NCBI RefSeq assembly: GCF_921293095.1
Contig: NC_060246.1
Location: 139,066,198 to 139,130,197 of the forward strand
Length of the DNA stretch: 64,000 nucleotides
Source: Ischnura elegans
Lineage: Eukaryota > Arthropoda > Insecta > Odonata > Coenagrionidae
Reading direction: 5' to 3'
Positions 45,201 through 60,200 of this stretch are shown piece by piece; positions within the stretch are counted from its first letter, which is position 1, and every line of letters starts with the position of its first letter. The position numbers were made by a program, and so were the translations under genes. The notes under the pieces were generated by a model, which was not told the DNA's origin, searched no databases, and saw only the letters and a list, made by a program, of their open reading frames with translations.

Positions 45201-48200
45201 GAGAATTACTCTATTTATTTGTACCCATTATCTTTTAACCCTGTCACTGCTGTTCAATCTCCGAAAAACTTGTCCTCATATGCAGCGAAAAGGTTAAAAT
45301 GTGTTTCGTTGGGCATTGGAGCAGGTACTTACAGGATGGGCGTAGTATACCCTCCTTATGGTTGCAGATCCTGGACCCTTTCCTCAAGGAGCTCACCCTT
45401 GCTGGCCCATCTCTTGGACTCTCTGAGCGGGGGCCTCCCTCCCGAAAGTGACTGCTCTGACTACAATTTGAAAATCAATCCGATCATCAAAAAATTATAG
45501 TTTGCATCACACTCCTGCCAATCAAGTACATCTTTGAACCGTGTTTCTGCGATGAAAAATTATTTTATTTACAATTTTATTAACTTTGCTCAAACCATGG
45601 CTGCGGACCACCGGGAAATTGGCCATTTAACAAAGTTAACAAAATCATTATTTCTCATCGCAGAAACATGGTACAAAGATATACTTGATTGGCAGGAGTG
45701 CGATGCAAACAATAATTTTTTGATGATTGCATTGATTGATAGATTTTCAAAATGCAGTCAGAGCGGTCACGTTTGGGGAGGCAGTCATCCCACTCGGAGG
45801 GTTGAAGAGAGGGGCCAGGGAGGGTGAGCTTGTCGAGGAAAGGGTCCTGGATTAGGGACCCTTCAAAGTGCTTCGGCGAAACTTCATGGCAGGGAGGAAG
45901 AAAAGTACGTTCGCAGCAGCCTGCCGTGCGAATGTACGAGGTACGTTCATAGCAGTGAAAGGGTTAATTCTGGTAGTAATTTTTCATCACAAGTCTTATT
46001 AGCAGTACTGATTTAGTGATGTATTTTCTTTCTTTTTACTGAAATTTAAGGAATTATCAATGGGTGATATTGTTCACATTAAAGTCATTGTATCCACCTT
46101 CATTTAATAAATGCATCGTATGTTTTTTTTCAGGAAACTGTACCTTTGATTGGTGAGCCTCGAAGACCAGTACAAGATGTAGAGTGGACAAATATCAAGT
46201 TTGGAATTTTACCTGATCATTTGCTTGATGAATTTGAGGTTAGAGTCCATCATATCTAAGCAGTGGCGCCGACTTTTTGGGACCTGAGGAGGCCCTAGCC
46301 CCCTCAAAAATTTGATATTTGGGAGGAAAAGATGTGTCAGGCTTTTCGGTTTTCCCCATAGTGTCTAGTAATAGAGAGTCCAGTTTTCATGTTTCTGATG
46401 TTGATCATATGACTCTTCTAAAATGCTGAGAAAAAAAACTTTGTAACTCACTATTTATGAAATTTCCCAGGACAAGACCCCCATTAGGGGCCTCCAATAT
46501 TTTTTTATTAGTCGGCACCCATGAATTTAAATAATGCTAAAGTAATACATGTAATCTATGCATGGCATATATGTAGCTCAGCTTGCAGTCTTGGAACTGA
46601 GGTTGACAATATTGAAGTAAATTTCTGTTTAAATTTTTTTCTCGGTCCAAATTGTAATACCATTAATTTTTCCAACCCTCTATGATATAACAGACGCATA
46701 TTTTCTAATTCGACTTATATATTGTGGGAAATTTTTGCCTTACCATTTCAAAATTTCAACAAAGAATAACTAGATTGTTTTTTAAATTTTTGTTCAGAGG
46801 GACCATATTTTTGGGCAATGAGAAATCCATTATGATGAACACTGGTATAAAAGCCATGATCAAAAAACTTCATGCCAATTCTATCATAAGTTTTTTGATA
46901 CTCCATTCTACTTTGGCATTTTGCTCTGATTATGATAATCTCTTAGATCTATTTATTTAATCCAGTCCAAAAACAGCACGAGGCCAATTACAGAGGACTC
47001 ACAATAGCAGGAAAAACAATTTAATAATATTAAGCAACGTAACCAATAATGAACAAAAAATATTCAACAGTATTTACAAATAAATAACAAAGAATAGTAA
47101 ATTTCATCAGGTGGTGTGAGGAATAGGGGGAAAATTATGATAAGTATGGTGCAAGATGGATGAGGGATGAAAAAAGGATGAAAATTTGGAACACATTTGG
47201 CATAAGAGTTAATGGAAGAAGGAAGTCTGAATAGAAAAGAACGTTTTGAGACAGAAAGGCGGGGGGTGAAATAATGAAATAGGTCACTCAACCTCAGCGT
47301 GCGCGAAGGAACACGAAGCGGGAAAAAAAGAAAGACGGTCAGATGATCAGTTTTTGCCATTAATGGTATTTAAGAAGAGTCTCCGGTCATTGAGGATACG
47401 ACGATCAGTCATTTCCATTCTCTTCTCAATAAGCAGCCTAAGGGCCAATATTGCTTCTCATGCGTCTTCCCTTTTTCTGAATCCAAATTGGTTATAAATC
47501 ATCCAGTTACTTCTCTGCTCTTTATTCTATTATTCTGTATTGGGAGATAGAAGAACAAAATTAGATGTTAAATTACAAAAAACCTTTTTGCTTAAAAAAT
47601 GACAATTCATTTTTTTAATCATGAATTTTATCAACACTGCGTAAATCTCTCTCATATTCTCTGCTACCGATGAAGACCAGCTTTCTGGTATATAAATATG
47701 TGGCAGCTAGACTTAACCATTCTTTTTTATATAGTGCATCTTCATTTTTCAAGTACATAGACTAAAATTATGGTGTATTAAAGCATCCTCTCCTATATTT
47801 TTAAGTAGCTTAACAGAAACAATGAATTCCAAATGCCTTATTCCTCTGCAGTTCTCATATTGCTCCATCAGATTCGGATATTAAGATGTCTCTTATGTCA
47901 TGCTTTACTAATTCACTTTCCAATTGATGATTATATTTCATGATGTCCCCCTTGATATGGTTCTTACAGGTACATATTCATTCATTCTTTCCATCTCTCT
48001 AGTATATTCTCTAGGCAGCATCTATGTTTCCATGTATGAAGTTTTCAATATCTTCTCATAGGTTGAAAATCCATATTTGCTAAATTTTTATATACTTGTT
48101 ATGATTCATCATATTTAAACTGTGGCATTCTTCATGTGTGAGACAAAGGTACCAAAATGGACTTTTTTAAAATTTATTTATTTAAGGAGTTGCTCACATA

Positions 48201-51200
48201 CAGCATTTCTGCCAATTTATAGTGACGCAGTAACAAGCATAAAATTTTAACATAAAAAATTTGAACAGAGAGCAGTGGCATAAGATAGTAAAGAACAAAA
48301 TAGAAGGCACGAGGAAAGGGAGGTGGAGAGGGAGGTTTATTTATTAGCCGAGGAATGGGACATGGCAAGTTTGATAAATGAGTTTAAGGGCAGAAAAAAC
48401 GGGTCAATATTGTCTGGTAATGAATTGAGCAAGGAGCAAAGGCGGTGTTGGAGTGAGCGCTAATCTAGGGATAGGCGTATGGAGTAAGGAATGTGTACGA
48501 GTGGGACGGCAAGGCACTCTGAAATTAATGGATGAAAGCAAATCAGGACAAAAAATGTGTGAATTTAGAATATTGTGAATAAGTTTTAAGTCTGTTTTAA
48601 TCCTTTGTTGGGAGAAATCAGTCATTAATAGGGAAGATAAGAGTGAGCTGGTGAACATGTCACGTAAGTGGGGAACTCTGCGTCTTACGATTCTGGCGAA
48701 GAAGCTTGTTATACTGTCAAGAGAGGTGAGGTTAGAGGGGGCTGCGATGGACCATATGGGAGAGCAATATCCGGTGACTGGAAGGATAAATGCCGAGAAA
48801 TATGATTTTAAAGCTGTGGGATCGGCTATTTCTGTGTAGCGGTAGAGGAGACCTAAAAGTGACATAGCTTTGCTCTTGATTAAATGAATGTGTTCCGAGA
48901 AGTTAAGTTTGGTGTCAGTAATGACGCCTAAATCCTTCACAGCCGAAACACGTTGAAGAGGCTCGGAATTAATTGAATATTGAAAAATAATAGGGGCTTT
49001 TTTAAGAGAAATCGAAAGGGAGTTGCATTTACTGAAATTTAAATTTAGGTTCCAAGTATTGCACCATTTTGCAGTCAGGTTTAAAGAATCTTGAAGGACT
49101 TTGCAGTCCGAGGGAGTTTGAATTTGCTTAAATAGCTCACAGTCGTCCGTGTAAAAAAGAGTATGTGTCTGGGATGGAGGCAAAAGTGTGGCTAGGTCAT
49201 CAATGAATAGGCTAAATAAATATGGCCCCAGGACACTACCTTGAGGAACACCTGATGTTACCGGGGACCAGTAGGACGAGGTGCCAGAAAATATAACTCT
49301 TTGGAATCTATTAGTAAGGAAGGATTTGACGAGATTGAGAAAGGTTCCATGCACGTTGAATCGATGACTAAGCTTGTGAAAGAGGAGGGTATGGTCAAGT
49401 GAATCGAAGGCTCTGGAGAAATCAAGGAATATGGCGTCGAGTTGGGAATTTTTTGCTATTGAGTTGACGGCATGGTGATGGAATACAGATAGGTTAGTAA
49501 GACAGGAACGATTAGGAAGGAAACCATGCTGATTTTTCGAGAGGTTAGGGGATGTAAAGTAATGTAATCTGTTGAGTATAATCCTCTCAGCGACAGAGGA
49601 TAGGATAGGAAGTAAGGAAATCGGGCGGTAATTAGCGACTTCACATTTAGGACCAGTTTTATGGATTGGTATAATGTTCGCCATTTTCCACTGATGCGGA
49701 AAGACACCGAGCGTGAAGCAGCGATTTAACAGAAGACTCATAGGAATCGCGAGGGAGGAGGCGCAGTTACGTATAAAGATAGGACTGAGGCCATCGGGGC
49801 CGGGTGAACGATGGAGGGGTATTTTGGAGAGAAAGTGAAAGACTTCCTGTGGATCGGTCTCAATGCGGGAAAGACAGTGCGTACAGCAAGCTGTGAGGGA
49901 GTGGTCAGGGAAAGAAGGGACATTGGATGCAGGCATTAGACGATCTGAAAAGAATTTAGCAAACAAGTTTGGTCTATTAGGGCCCTCAGCGTTACTGTTT
50001 TCATAACAAACATTGTCCGGAATTCGAGAATGATTGCGGCGGCGATTCACAAAAGACCAGAATTTTTTAGAGGTGGTGGTGATAGATGAGCGGACACTAT
50101 GCGCATATTCCTTGTGGTCACGATGGATGAGAGCTTTAGAAAATCGACGAAGCTCTGTGTAAGAGCGACGAGTATGTTCGTTCGGAGTCGTCTTGTAGAG
50201 GTACCACGCTTGATTTTTGTTTCTGAGAGCATGCAGGGTGTCAGCTTTAAACCAGGAGGGGAATTTCTTAGATTTAGGTTGAACAATAGGCACAAAATCC
50301 TTAACGGCACTTTCAATGACGGCGTACAGGAAGTCCACTCCATCTTCGAGGGTAAAGGAGGAGAGCAGTGACCAGGGTATGAGGTCGAGGGAGCGGTTTA
50401 CGACCTCCCAGCAAACCTTCGACCATGCAAGGAAAGGCTTCAGAGGGCAGGGTGGCACCCCGCTGTGTTTCTTCGAGCTGGAAAAGTTGTAAATGACGTC
50501 AAGGGACTCATGGTCTGAGTCGAAGATGTTTCTGCTGGGGGTTATTGCCTCGGGGGGAGTGGTGGAAAGAAGGAAGTCCAACATTGCCGCGTTTCATGTC
50601 CATTCATTACAGAACTGGGAAAGATGAAGGGCGTTGATGAAATTTTGTAGAAAGTACTCATCATGGGCGTCCACGGGAGACCCACTCGTTGGAGACTCCC
50701 AATGGATTGAGAGATTAAAGTCACCAAAAAGGATAATGGGACCAAGAGTAATGACACTCATCACAGAGTCCAGGCATTTTTCTAAAATGGAAAGATCACT
50801 GGCAGGAGGACGATAGAAACAGCCCACATAAGTTTTGATAGGTTTCGAATGTTTATTAGAGGGTATAGAGACTTCGGTCCACACGATTTCACAGTCAGTC
50901 TCTAGGTCCAAGCGGCGTTTAGAGGGAAATTTATTATTGATAGCAGCAAGCACTCCACCCCCTCTGGAGAGCCTATCTTTGCGATGTATGCCATGAGTGG
51001 CTGAGAATGATAATTCTCCGTCGCGAACACTAGGGTTCAGCCAAGTTTCCGTGAGCGCGATTATATCAAGTTTGGAAAGCTCATGGGCATGGGAGTCACA
51101 GGTTGATAATTTGTTCTTAATGCTTCTCACATTTTGGTAATAAAAATGCACAGAGGAAGGGCCTGGGTTTAGTTGCATGTCACCGGAAAGAAGGAAAAGA

Positions 51201-54200
51201 AGCAAGATAACGGCTTCAAGTTGAGGGCACGGTCTGTCGGTTGAGGATCGAGGGTGTCGCCGGGACCTCAGTGATTGAGCTGTGGGGCAATGGAGGCTGT
51301 TGAGGGATAGACCGCACAATGCAAACGAGGAAAAAAGAAATCTTTGTTCACTGAACACTTCAGAGGGAACCAGGTGCACAAATGATGTAGGGGGTGGACA
51401 TGGTGAAATTGCACAAACACGGAGGGTAAAATTCACTGGGAATAGTACACAAACCACAACGAAAGCAAACTTTAACGGAGCGTGATATGCGAGTGTCCTC
51501 CCGCTAGCGGCCATCTTGTCATTGAAAAGTTGAAAATGGCGCATTTAAAAAAATGAATGTTATACATCTGGTGAATGAAGTGGTGGCAATGTACTCAACT
51601 TTACTGGCTGTGCAAGTCTCTCCCTTGTCTGGAATCTTTTTCGATGACCCTGACTATGCCCTTGAATGGCCAACCAACTCCTTCTATTCACCATGTTACC
51701 CTGCCTATTCTTTACAACAATATATGTATATGTAAGAATTGCTGCTCCTCACTCATACTGCTCTTGAGATTGGCATGTGAAGTTCCTTGAAATCAGACAA
51801 GGGCAATGATAAAAGTGATCATATCAAGTTCTTTGACGCTTGCCAGCTTAGAATTTTATGCTAGGCAAGCATGTATAAGATTATGGGTACATGTGAAGGT
51901 AATTTTTCTGCAATACTAGGGTATGAAAATTCTAAACCCCTCATGATTTCATTTGTGCATTTGCCGAAGAGCAAAAATATAGATGAAGTTGTTTTGCTAA
52001 TCGAAGGAATTTATTAAGCTAACAAAAATGAATTTGCTCTTGAAGTGATTTACTTCGCTCTTTTTTTGAGGGAAAAGATTGCTTGAAGGCATTGATATTC
52101 ACTGAAAAAGTTAAAACAATAAGAGAACTATTTGGGTGCATAAGTTATGCTTTGCCATATAGGCTTGGGATATATTCCATTCACATGATCACTAATGAGT
52201 TTGATTATTCAACTAAATGATTTTCACCATCATCATTAGTCAACAATCCTAAGATTGGTTTGACACAGCTCTCCATTTCTCTCTCCTATCCGCTAGCCTT
52301 TTCCTAGCAACGTATTTCTTCTCTTTTGCATCTTTTATAACCTGTCTTATGTAACTCATTCAGGGCTGTACCTTGCCCTTTTTCCCTTCCACTTGTCCTT
52401 CAACGATTGTCTTCATCAGGCCATCATGCCTCGAAATGTGGCAACTAAGTTGTCCCTCTTCTGCTTAAGGTTTTTAGGAGGCTTCTCTTTTCTCCCACTC
52501 TTCTTAGCACTTCCTCATTACTTACACGGTCAATCCATTTTATCTTCATCATTCTTCGGTAGCACCACATTTCGAATGCTTTCACTCTTGATTTCTCTGC
52601 TTCTCAACGTCCAAGCCTCGCTTCATTAGAGAAACATACTTAATATGTAGCATCTGATGAATTGTTTCCTTACTTCTATGCTTTTCTCAGTTGTAAGAAG
52701 ATTCTTCTTTTTGTAGAAAGCCCTCTTCGCCTGTGCTATTCTACTGACTATTTCTTTCTTGCTTCGTCCATTGTTTGTGATTCGGCTTCCCAGGTTAGAA
52801 AACTCTTTCACCTCTTCAAGCTGATGCTTTCCTAGGTTAATGTTTGTCTTAGCCTCCTCTCTTTTGCTGCATACTAATATTTTACTCCTCTTTTTGTTGA
52901 TTTTCAGCTGATATCTGGCCGTTGTCCTTTCCATATTCGTCAAAGTCTTCTTCAAATCCTTCTCTGTCTCGGCTATGACTGTTATGTTAACAGCAAATAA
53001 GTGCACAATAATTTTTTCTCCTTGGATATTGTCACCCGAAGCTTTCTCCTTGATTTCATTGATGGCTTTCTCTATGTAAACATTAAAAATTAAAGAGGAA
53101 AGTGAACACCCTTGTTTCACCTCTTTTCTTATTTTTGCTTCTGCACCATTGGGTCCACATTTTATCACAGCTGCTTGGTTTTTATACAAACTACGAACAA
53201 TTCTACAATCATTGTAGAGCACTCTGATTCCTTTCAGAGTTCTACGCATTGAATTCCGTTCCGCGTTATCAAATGCCTTCTCTAAATCGACAAATGCTAT
53301 GAAAGTCAGTTTGTTTTTCTCGATTCTCCTCTCTATGAGCAGCCTAAGTGCCAAAATTGCTTCTCTTATGCCCATGGTTTTCCTAAATCCGAATTGGTCC
53401 TCATCCAGGAATCCCTATGCTCTTTGTTCTATTCTCCTGTAAATGATTCCGGTCAGAATCTATGATGCATGTGTCATCAGGCTTATGGTCCTAAAGTCTT
53501 TGCACTTCTCTGCTCTCTTCTTTCTGGGTAAGGGAATGATGTTCTTCTCGAATTCACAAGGTAAATCTCCTGTTGAGTACATGTCGCAGATATTTTTATA
53601 CAGTCGAGTTAAGACCTTTTCTCCTGCACTTTTTATTAGCTCTGCTGGAATGTCATCTATTCCTGGGGCCATATTCATTCGTAGGTCTCTTATTGCAGCC
53701 TCAAATTCGATCTTAATATGTAAATTAATAAAATATCTTACTATAATATTGCTTTTGTTGTATGATTCCTCCAGGTTTTTCCCTTATATTATTACATCTT
53801 GTGTTTCGTTCCTTGAAATGTTTCCTCACTATTCTATATGCTGCTTCCACTTTCCCTTTTACGAGGTTATTTTGCACCTCCTCGCATATCTTCCTCGTCC
53901 ACACTTCTCTGGCTTTCCTCACTTTGTGGCAAATCTCATTCTTTATTCTCTTATAGCAAGCCTATAAGAATATGATTATTCTCTTGTTGTATCATCAGGC
54001 TTTCAGCTCCATTCCTTCTCCGGAAGCATTTGGTCTTGAACCAGAAGTGAAGGACAAGTCACCTGTAGTTCGTTGGATTGGTGGTGAGACACATGCTTTA
54101 CATCAGCTTACTAAACGTCTTCAAGTTGAAGAAAATGCATTCAAGAATGGAGTCTACCTACCAAATCAAGCCAACCCAGATCTTATTGGTCCGCCTACAT

Positions 54201-57200
54201 CTTTAAGTGCAGCTCTACGGTTTGGATGCCTCTCTGTGAGAAGGTAAGATGAATTTATCTCTTTCAGCTATGGTGTGAGGGTGTATCTTTCCTTTCATTC
54301 TTGTGTCCTTGTCCATTTCTTCTGTTGGTGAGTGGTGAGTTGCCTCAGTGCCATCTATTGGTTACTCTTGTGGGCCAAAGCAAAGGAAGTTTTATGTGTA
54401 TGAACCTCCTCCAAAATCATGGTAAATCTAAGGGTCCTGGTGGCACAACTGGTAGAGCACCTGGCCGGCAACCGGGAGGTTCTGACTTTGAGTCCCAGTC
54501 AGGCCGCATTTTTACCCTATGATTTATGGCCTTTTCCATCTACCACAGCACCGTTGTCCTCGTCCTGTTTCTATTTTATGTTCCTACCCCTTTCTTTCCT
54601 TACCTGTGAATTTATTTGTATATATTGAGGAACAAATAGGGAGCAGGAAAGGTGTACATTGGACAAGGGAAAGGAGAGAGAGGGGGTTAGCAGGCAGTGT
54701 TCGACCAAGGGTAGCTATTGGCTCGCAGGATGCCAAATCCATGCCAATTCGAGGGTGTGGAGGTTGAGGTCAGAGTCAGTGGGGGGAGGGATACTTTGAA
54801 ACATTCGTTAAAGAGGGAGTCGTGGAACAAAGAATGTATGAGTACTGAGAGAGATGTGTGGGGGGATGATGGACAACAGGAGGCACGATGATTATTTATT
54901 CTGAGGTTCAGGGGGGTGGTGCTAGGAAAGCAGGTAGTGAGCAGAGATGGGGGTAATTTTTATCTGCACGGGGTTTATTCGGAATACACATTTTTTCTTA
55001 TTTTATTGTTTAAAAGTTTTTCGGGGTTCAATTGTCGGAGGGGATCACTAAGAAGCAAGAGGCAAGAAGGGAGAAAGAGTAACACTAGGTAATGACATGT
55101 TGCTCTTCCATGTTCATTCGTCAAAACACACCTTTGCTTTCATAGGTGCTTTTGTACTTAACCGTACACTTAACGTATTTACACTTGAGCTCTCTACCTT
55201 CGTAACCTTATTTGAGGTTTGCTCCTGGGGTGTGGGTGGATGAAGGGTGGTGATGAGAGTGTGAAGTGGAGGATAGCAAGGGCTGGGAGTGAGTCACATA
55301 TCGTGGAGTATAATGAATTTTTTGAGAGCAGTATTTAGGAAAACACGAAAAAATCAAATGGCTATCAAGATATGGTCCCAATCTCTTGTTGAATCAAAGA
55401 AGATCATAGCACAACATAGGATGATACTGTCACTGAATGCAGGTATGATGTTAATATGTGAGCGAATTCACCAACAGGGTTGATAGGATTGACCCACCTA
55501 TATTCATCATCAGAACTAGTTTTATTTCGTGCTTAACAATTAACAATGCAATGAGCTCTCTGAATATTCCCTTCTTTGTGACTTTACTTATGTGATCATT
55601 ATTATTACGAACCACTGATAAAAAGAATATTACTTTTAAAAATAACTAATTTTTTTGCTGGAGTGGTGCTGTGTTCCAGACATAATGCAAAAATTTCGTA
55701 AAGATAAATCCTAATTGCTTCCTTCATCTTTTGATTCCAATTTAGTACACATGATAAAATAAAGCAAAAAGTTATGTCCATCCTGTCCTAATTCTGTGCA
55801 TGAAGCACTATGCTGCTGGGAATTGGGTGTTGCTTGAATCCCATGAGAAGCTCCCTACCTCTGTCTATCTGCCGCACTCCATTGCTACATCTAGTGCACC
55901 ACACATGTACTTTAATAATAATAATAATAAATCTTTATTTGCCCGGAGATCTGATACATTTGTATGCATAGAAATAAGGCACGTCATAATCAAATGCATA
56001 TATTCGCATATTATATACTATTGATTATTTTAACATTAAGAGTCAATAGGATATTCATCGATTGAATAGCTTATTTTTTAAGTACCTTTTTAGATCGGAT
56101 TAAAAATATTGATGCTTTTCATTACTTTTTAACATAATGGCAAATTATTATACAGTTTAATGCCCATTTCTTTGGGCCCCATTTTGGCAGCTCCTGTTCT
56201 TAGTTACATAATTCTGATGATTATCGTTTTTTGTTCTTGTGAGATGATGATGGAATGAACCATTTACTTCATAATTGACAATACTGCTCAGCAAACAGCG
56301 TTGTTACGAAGTTCTTGTTATTACAAAGCAAATCGTTGGTCCCGACGAATTGGCTTATCCAAGCTATAGTTAAAGAAACGATATTACGAATTTTTCGTTT
56401 TTACGAAATTGCGAAACCTCAGTCCCAGTCCCGGCAGTTTCAAAATGAACGTTATTACGAAGTTCCATGCATAAGCAACGACATTTAGGCGAATATTCGC
56501 TACATTTAGTTTTAATAATCGTGCCACGTTTAAGTTTTTCTCGTGTACTGTGTCCAAGGGCGTCAATTATAGTTCTTAATTCAGTATACACGCAAAATCA
56601 TATAATAAGCTTCATTCCTGTGGAGTCATGGTGACCCGCTCAATACAGCTCGTAATTTGGACGTACAGTTAGTCCTCTTCCTATGCACATTCAATTTATA
56701 AATTTTCAGAGGTACGAGCATTCAAAATTTTCAAATTTCGAAATTGGTACCTTTCGATTTGGCTGATGCTATGCGGTGTGGCGTAGAGGAACTCTCACTT
56801 TGGGCACAATCTGGACAAAGTATCATTGAATCCGGTGTGAATTTAGGAACTGTTCAGCGTTTCGCCCGTTCTTTGCCATCACAGGGAGCACGCCCAGCTA
56901 GACCAGTTCGTCACAATCGTGAGTTGCATAAGTATAATGCAGTGTTGCATTCTTCAGGATAACCATGCTCCTTGATTCCTTGCATACAGTCCGGCCAGAG
57001 AGAGTTATCCTATGACGGCACAATAGGAGGGGGAAACAACCCTGCGCCAGCACGGTTTACAGCCAATTGCTGTCCCCCAAACGTATCACACACCCTCGCC
57101 TAGTCATGCAATGTTGTCACATGCATATGGAGCACCAAAATAAGCCTGATCCACCAAAACAAGCCCTTTCTTCGAATCACCGAAACAAGTGATTCTTCCT

Positions 57201-60200
57201 TTGGGTCCTTCACGCTCGTCGTCCCTTCTGGCTCCTTTATTCACAGAACCCTTTGTAGGCGTTTCCCTTTCTTACCTGGCAGCCTTGCTCCCTACCCCAA
57301 CCTAGACCATTCTGCCTGTCATCGGACAACTCTCGGCAGCCTGACTGTAGGATTATCAACTTAGGAACAAGGTTTCGGAACGTATCTAGTTCGTATATCG
57401 GACTTACTGCATTCGGGAAGATATCAACCCTCGATTGCATCATACCGCGTTCTTCTGTTGTGAAACTGAAACAAATTTTCATGTTTATATATATTTCCAC
57501 GTAATTTAATCGCGTTCGTTATAAACTTTTTTTTTTTGACAATAGGGTGGTTTTGTATTATTTTTTTATTGCCTAAATCGAAAGATTATTACACCTGGAG
57601 TACGTAATTCACGCATTTAGATTTTTAAATGACTATATCTATTTTTCGCGATTAAATGAAAAGTGAAAATTTTCAAGCGCGCGAAAACGCGACGCGTAAG
57701 TATGAATGCCGGGAAATCTCTCCGTGTGACTTATTTCTGGTTCCCGCTGCCCCCCTGTGAGGTGACCTTGAGGCGAGGTTTAGCGCTGATACGATGCAGG
57801 CTGCTAGCGGGTAGCTGAGTACCCTGCTGGCTGGTAGCGCTTGTCTTAAATAAGGATTATTAATACCTTATCAAATGAAGAAAACTTTCTGACCTTAGCC
57901 AGTTTTAATAAGTGATTATTAAGACATGTTTCCCTGAGCTCTTCGCCTCATGCATGCATTGGTAACCTCAGATGATGTATAACTCCTATCTTCTCGTATA
58001 GAAACTAGGTCCCTGTGACGTCACGTGGAGTGGCATCGCATGGGCGCCAATCTGGCCCTTTTCAAATGAGGATAAAAATGGACCATTGCCATTTTTCTAA
58101 ACCGCTATTTCTAAAACGAAATAATTTGTATATTTTGAATACACTAATGGTGGGTAACGAATCGCAATCAATGCTTTTCGTTTTCTTTGATGAAGGAAAC
58201 TACCCTATTCCTAAAAGAAACGTTCGTACGAACTTCGTTATTACGAACCTCCGGTTTTTCGGTCCCGTGAACTTCGTAATAATGAGAGTCTACTGTATAC
58301 AAGGAATCGGACGGAGATTCAGGTCCTTGATTGGCTTACTGGGGGATCTATGAGGCTTTTGAGCGATGATTCTTACAGCTTTTTTCTGAATTTTGAATAT
58401 TTTTAAAGATAAGTGGGTAGATCCCCTAAATATGATACTGTATGAAACATGTGGGTAAAATTGCCAAAATACAGGCTTAGTAAAATTTCCTGTGTTACTG
58501 TCTGACTAAGCTGTCTAAGGATGTAGCAGCTTGAACGAAGCTTACTGCTAAGGAAATTGATTTGCTCTGCGCAGGACATTTTATAATTGAGAAGTAAACT
58601 CAAGAACTTAACCGTTGTTGACTTGTTCGATTGAGTTTTGTTCCATTTTTATTAGCATACTTTCAGATGGCTGACTACTGGTTAAAAAGTGTATCATATT
58701 ACTTTTTTTGGGGTTAACACATTGACCGCCATGCCGGTCATAATGACCGGAGTCGAGTGGCTCCTGTCACGCCACGCTGGCCATACTGACCGGCCTCCGA
58801 TCGGCTGTTTCAAAGTGGATTTCTGACTCCGGAGTGACCAGAATCTCTTGCTAACGTATGGGCCATGATCGTTGTGGCATCAGAATATAAATACTTATTT
58901 TAAAGTAAAGTGCAAAATCACATTTAATGTTTTATGATCCGGGAATAGTGAACGGAATGAAAAACACTAATGGCGTCAGAGGACATATCTACTAAAAACA
59001 TCATGGCGGTCAACGTGTTAACAATTAGAAAGTGATATTGAGCCCATTTACTAATTTTATTGGCAACTAATTGGGCTTTGTTGGATAAAGATTTACATGA
59101 AGTGGACGATACTAAAACTGTTGTGTCATCGGCATACAGAATAGGGGTAATGTTGTCAATACCTGATAAGGCAAGTGTTAAATCATTTATGTATATCAGG
59201 AAAAGAAGCGGGCCCAGTGTAGATCCCTGAGGTACACCGACATTAGAATTAAGAGGTAAAGATACATGCCTATAACCATCAACACTTAATGTTACAACCT
59301 GAGTTCTGTGGTTAAGATATGATTTCATCCACTGAAGAGCAATGCCTCTGATACCCAATTTTTCAAGCTTAAAAAAAAGATTATCATGATTTACCAGGTC
59401 AAAGGCCTTAATGAAATCAAAAAGTAGAGCAAGTGTTTCTTTTTTGTTATCAATAGAGAGTAATATTTTGTCATATGCCTGATACATGGCAGAAATGGTG
59501 GATTTTCCTCGTGTGAACCCATGCTGATCTCTAGAGAGAAGACTATACTTATCCAGAAAAGATACTGTACGATTATATACAATTCTCTCCAAAATTTTTG
59601 AAAATGAATTTTGCAGAGCAATTGGTCTGTAGTTGTTCAAATCATCTATACTCTGTTTGTTTTTATAAAGAGGAGCAATTTTGGACGTCTTCAGAGAAGC
59701 TGGAAAGACACCCATTCTCAGAGATTCATTCCCTAAATGAAGAAGTGGAATCTTAATCGTATCATAGCTACAGGATATTATCATTGCAGGGATTCCATCT
59801 GGACCTGAACTAGAACTCCTTTGGCTGAGTTTGGATATGACTGCCTTTAATTCCCTGTCATCACAAGGCCTCATAAAATAAGACATTGGATTAGCCATTG
59901 CAGTGTAGTGGAGTGAGGAACTGTAGAGTTTGATACTTAAACAAAATGCTCATTGAATACATCAGCAAGGTCGGAGTTGCAATTTAGAGTTCCACCGCGT
60001 AAAGTTTGGATATTGGACAAAGCCGACGTTTTATCTTTATGTTTAACGTTGTTTATAATTTTCCAGGCAGCCTTAGTTTTGTTATTTGCTTTAGACAAAA
60101 TGTCATCATTAAAAGACCTTTTTGCTTTGGTAAGTAGTGATCTGTACTGAGTTTTTACACACTTGTAATGCTCTTTACTTTCCGCACTACCACATAGTTT

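Noticed and set aside
53443..53967. 174-codon plus-strand frame
   Set aside because: Antisense of the RTE-like reverse transcriptase, which has clear family motifs.
54428..54510. tRNA gene
   Set aside because: A and B boxes are present but the B box has inserted bases and the arms do not fold; a SINE head explains it better. The same holds for 30285-30345 and 38520-38592.
56744..56962. 72-codon frame possibly from a pogo transposase
   Set aside because: Part of a non-autonomous element; no helix-turn-helix or DDE motif could be identified with confidence.
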